This document shows, piece by piece, positions 62,863 through 64,000 of a stretch of 64,000 nt of DNA. A program made the position numbers and the translations under genes. Each line of letters opens with the position of its first letter. Within the stretch, counting starts at the first letter, position 1. A model generated the notes under the pieces. The model saw only the letters and a program-made list of their open reading frames with translations, ran no database searches and was not told the DNA's origin. Source of the DNA: DASYTH01 sp035712165 (lineage in GTDB: Bacteria > Actinomycetota > Actinomycetes > Mycobacteriales > Pseudonocardiaceae); contig NZ_DASTBH010000562.1 in assembly GCF_035712165.1 (NCBI RefSeq), positions 1 through 64,000 on the forward strand, written 5' to 3'.

Positions 62863-64000
62863 TCAGCTTCCTTCCCACGCGAAGGTGACATAGCCGCCCT
62901 CGCGGTCGGTCACCAGCGCGAGCGTCTGCCCGACGTCCTGGAAGGTCAGCACGCGGATGGTCTGGCCCGCCGGGAACCGCCGAGTCACGCTGGCGTTGAG
63001 CTGAGCAGCGTGCCCGGCCGCTGGCCATGCCGAGTTGCCCGCAAGGAACTTGGCCGTGGGACCGTCGTTGGTGTCGGAGATCATCAGCACGCGGCGGGTG
63101 CCGCTGACGCCGTTACTGCTGCCGGAGTACCCGCCTGCGGCGCTGATGGTCCAGCGACCGCCCCGATTCAGGGTGAACAGGTCGTACTGGCCGCTGCCGC
63201 TGCCGGGGCCGGAGGGGCTGACGTCGGAGCATTCGACGTCGGCGGCGTAGGCGATGGTCGTGAAGGCGTTCGCCGTGCTCGGGACATTCAGGGCCACCGT
63301 CTGGGCGTAGCGTGCCTCGTGCCGAGTGGCGTTGGTGGTGCCGCCGTTCATCGGCATCATGGCCGCCCACACCGCGCCGGTGTACCGGTACCACACCAGG
63401 TCCGTCGTCAGCAGCGCGTACATGTTGGTGACCGGGCTGGTGATCGAGGCCAGCGACGAGGTCACCACGGCGGGCGCGTTGCCGAAGGTGGTCAGCGGCC
63501 CGGAGGCCAGCGAGGTCGCCACGGCCGCACCGGTGAGGTTGATCGTGGGCGCCTTCAGGTCGATCACCGCGCCGGTCCAGCCGGTGCGACCGAGCACCAG
63601 GCTGTTCTTGGCGGCCACCAGCAGGTCGTTCCCGGAGGCGATCTCCCGGACCCGCAGGACCGGCTTGTTCGCGATGGCCGGGGTCACGCTGTCCCCCCAG
63701 CCGTGCACCAGCAGGCCGTTCACGCTGTCGTCGGCGTTGGTGGGGGCGACCGCGACGGTCTGCGTGGTCGGGATGGTGGCGCCGCCGAACGCGGAGAAGG
63801 ACCGCTGCTGAAGACGGCCGACCGAATCGAGGGTGGTCACGATCGAGCCGCCGGTGTCCTCGGCGGCCAGCATGTAGCCCGCACCCGCGCCGTGCGGGCG
63901 CAGCACCACGCCCCGCTCCCCGTCGGCCTTGGTGCGCACGTACAGCCGTCCGCGTACGGCCGCGTCCACTGCCTCGCCGTCGGCCGCGATCATGCCGTAG
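62863..64000 (-). CDS. Tail-fibre/minor tail protein, 5' end outside window
   Basis: The frame stays open to the right edge, so at least 378 C-terminal residues are present and the start is missing. Regular strand-turn units (RLYVRTKADGERGVVLRPHG, NSLVLGRTG) suggest a beta-helical fibre shaft, and the last 150 residues (DLFTLNRGGRWTISAAGGYS, RRVLMISDTND, RVLTFQDVGQTL) resemble a C1q/TNF-like jelly-roll tip of the type that binds receptors. Late gene without the repeated promoter. Confidence 0.72.
   Translation of the reverse strand, partial: YGMIAADGEAVDAAVRGRLYVRTKADGERGVVLRPHGAGAGYMLAAEDTGGSIVTTLDSVGRLQQRSFSAFGGATIPTTQTVAVAPTNADDSVNGLLVHGWGDSVTPAIANKPVLRVREIASGNDLLVAAKNSLVLGRTGWTGAVIDLKAPTINLTGAAVATSLASGPLTTFGNAPAVVTSSLASITSPVTNMYALLTTDLVWYRYTGAVWAAMMPMNGGTTNATRHEARYAQTVALNVPSTANAFTTIAYAADVECSDVSPSGPGSGSGQYDLFTLNRGGRWTISAAGGYSGSSNGVSGTRRVLMISDTNDGPTAKFLAGNSAWPAAGHAAQLNASVTRRFPAGQTIRVLTFQDVGQTLALVTDREGGYVTFAWEGS

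Noticed and set aside
1..64000. Integrase, attachment site or immunity repressor
   Set aside because: No tyrosine or serine recombinase motif or repressor-type gene next to an attP-like core was seen; the tRNA fragments alone are not enough to call an att site.

Overview
The window is a gap-free, densely packed stretch of high-GC DNA carrying a terminase large subunit, an endolysin with a holin-like neighbour, a tail-type protein running off the right edge, and a replication/recombination module. It reads as part of the genome of a large tailed dsDNA bacteriophage. The high GC content, frequent GTG starts, a WhiB-type regulator and many CxxC zinc-knuckle microproteins point to an actinobacterial host. 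No integrase, lysogeny repressor or partition cassette was recognised, so a temperate lifestyle is not supported by what is visible. The head, portal, tape-measure and most tail genes must lie outside the window.

Layout. From 0 to 9 kb there are short operons of small genes on both strands (an HNH endonuclease, a YdjM-like membrane protein, a TIG-domain protein, WhiB, a DUF2786 protein). From 9 to 22.5 kb transcription is rightward: HTH and zinc-ribbon proteins, a DUF4097-like repeat protein, a secreted BNR/sialidase-like protein, an LPD29-type protein, a Pro-rich lipoprotein, a DGQ-type ParB-like protein, one initiator-like tRNA-Met flanked by tRNA fragments, and two leaderless genes. From 22.5 to 31.6 kb it is mainly leftward: a terminase block and many small zinc or membrane proteins, with a lone HIT-family gene pointing right. 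From 31.6 to 32.6 kb there is almost no coding sequence but a dense set of short repeats at the point where transcription diverges; this is the best candidate replication origin. From 32.6 to 59.3 kb one long rightward series carries a Band-7-like lipoprotein, HD and MazG-like nucleotide hydrolases, an SNF2-type helicase, two DEDDh exonucleases, a metallophosphoesterase, a candidate ssDNA-binding protein, a PrimPol-like primase, a Cas4/RecB-type nuclease, a UvrD-type helicase and a VRR-NUC nuclease. From 59.3 to 64 kb leftward genes encode lysis functions (holin-like, M15 endolysin, membrane proteins, a membrane-anchored collagen-like protein) and a tail-fibre-like protein truncated by the window edge.

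The most striking feature is regulatory. At least 25 close copies, plus several weaker ones, of one promoter-operator module are scattered over both strands: a TTGAC[G/A/T] -35 box, an 18-nt spacer whose ends form an AGCCG...CGGC inverted repeat running into the -10 (CGGCTA), and usually a GTTCCGC box about 6 nt after the -10, where transcription should begin. Three or more promoters lack the box and place ATG there instead, predicting leaderless mRNAs. In many cases the -35 box also supplies the stop codon of the upstream gene. The module precedes nearly all small-gene and replication operons and is absent from the terminase, TIG-protein and lysis/tail genes. This suggests one regulator or one host sigma factor reads a genome-wide early regulon, with late genes controlled differently.

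All function calls come from reading sequence motifs by eye; no database search was run.
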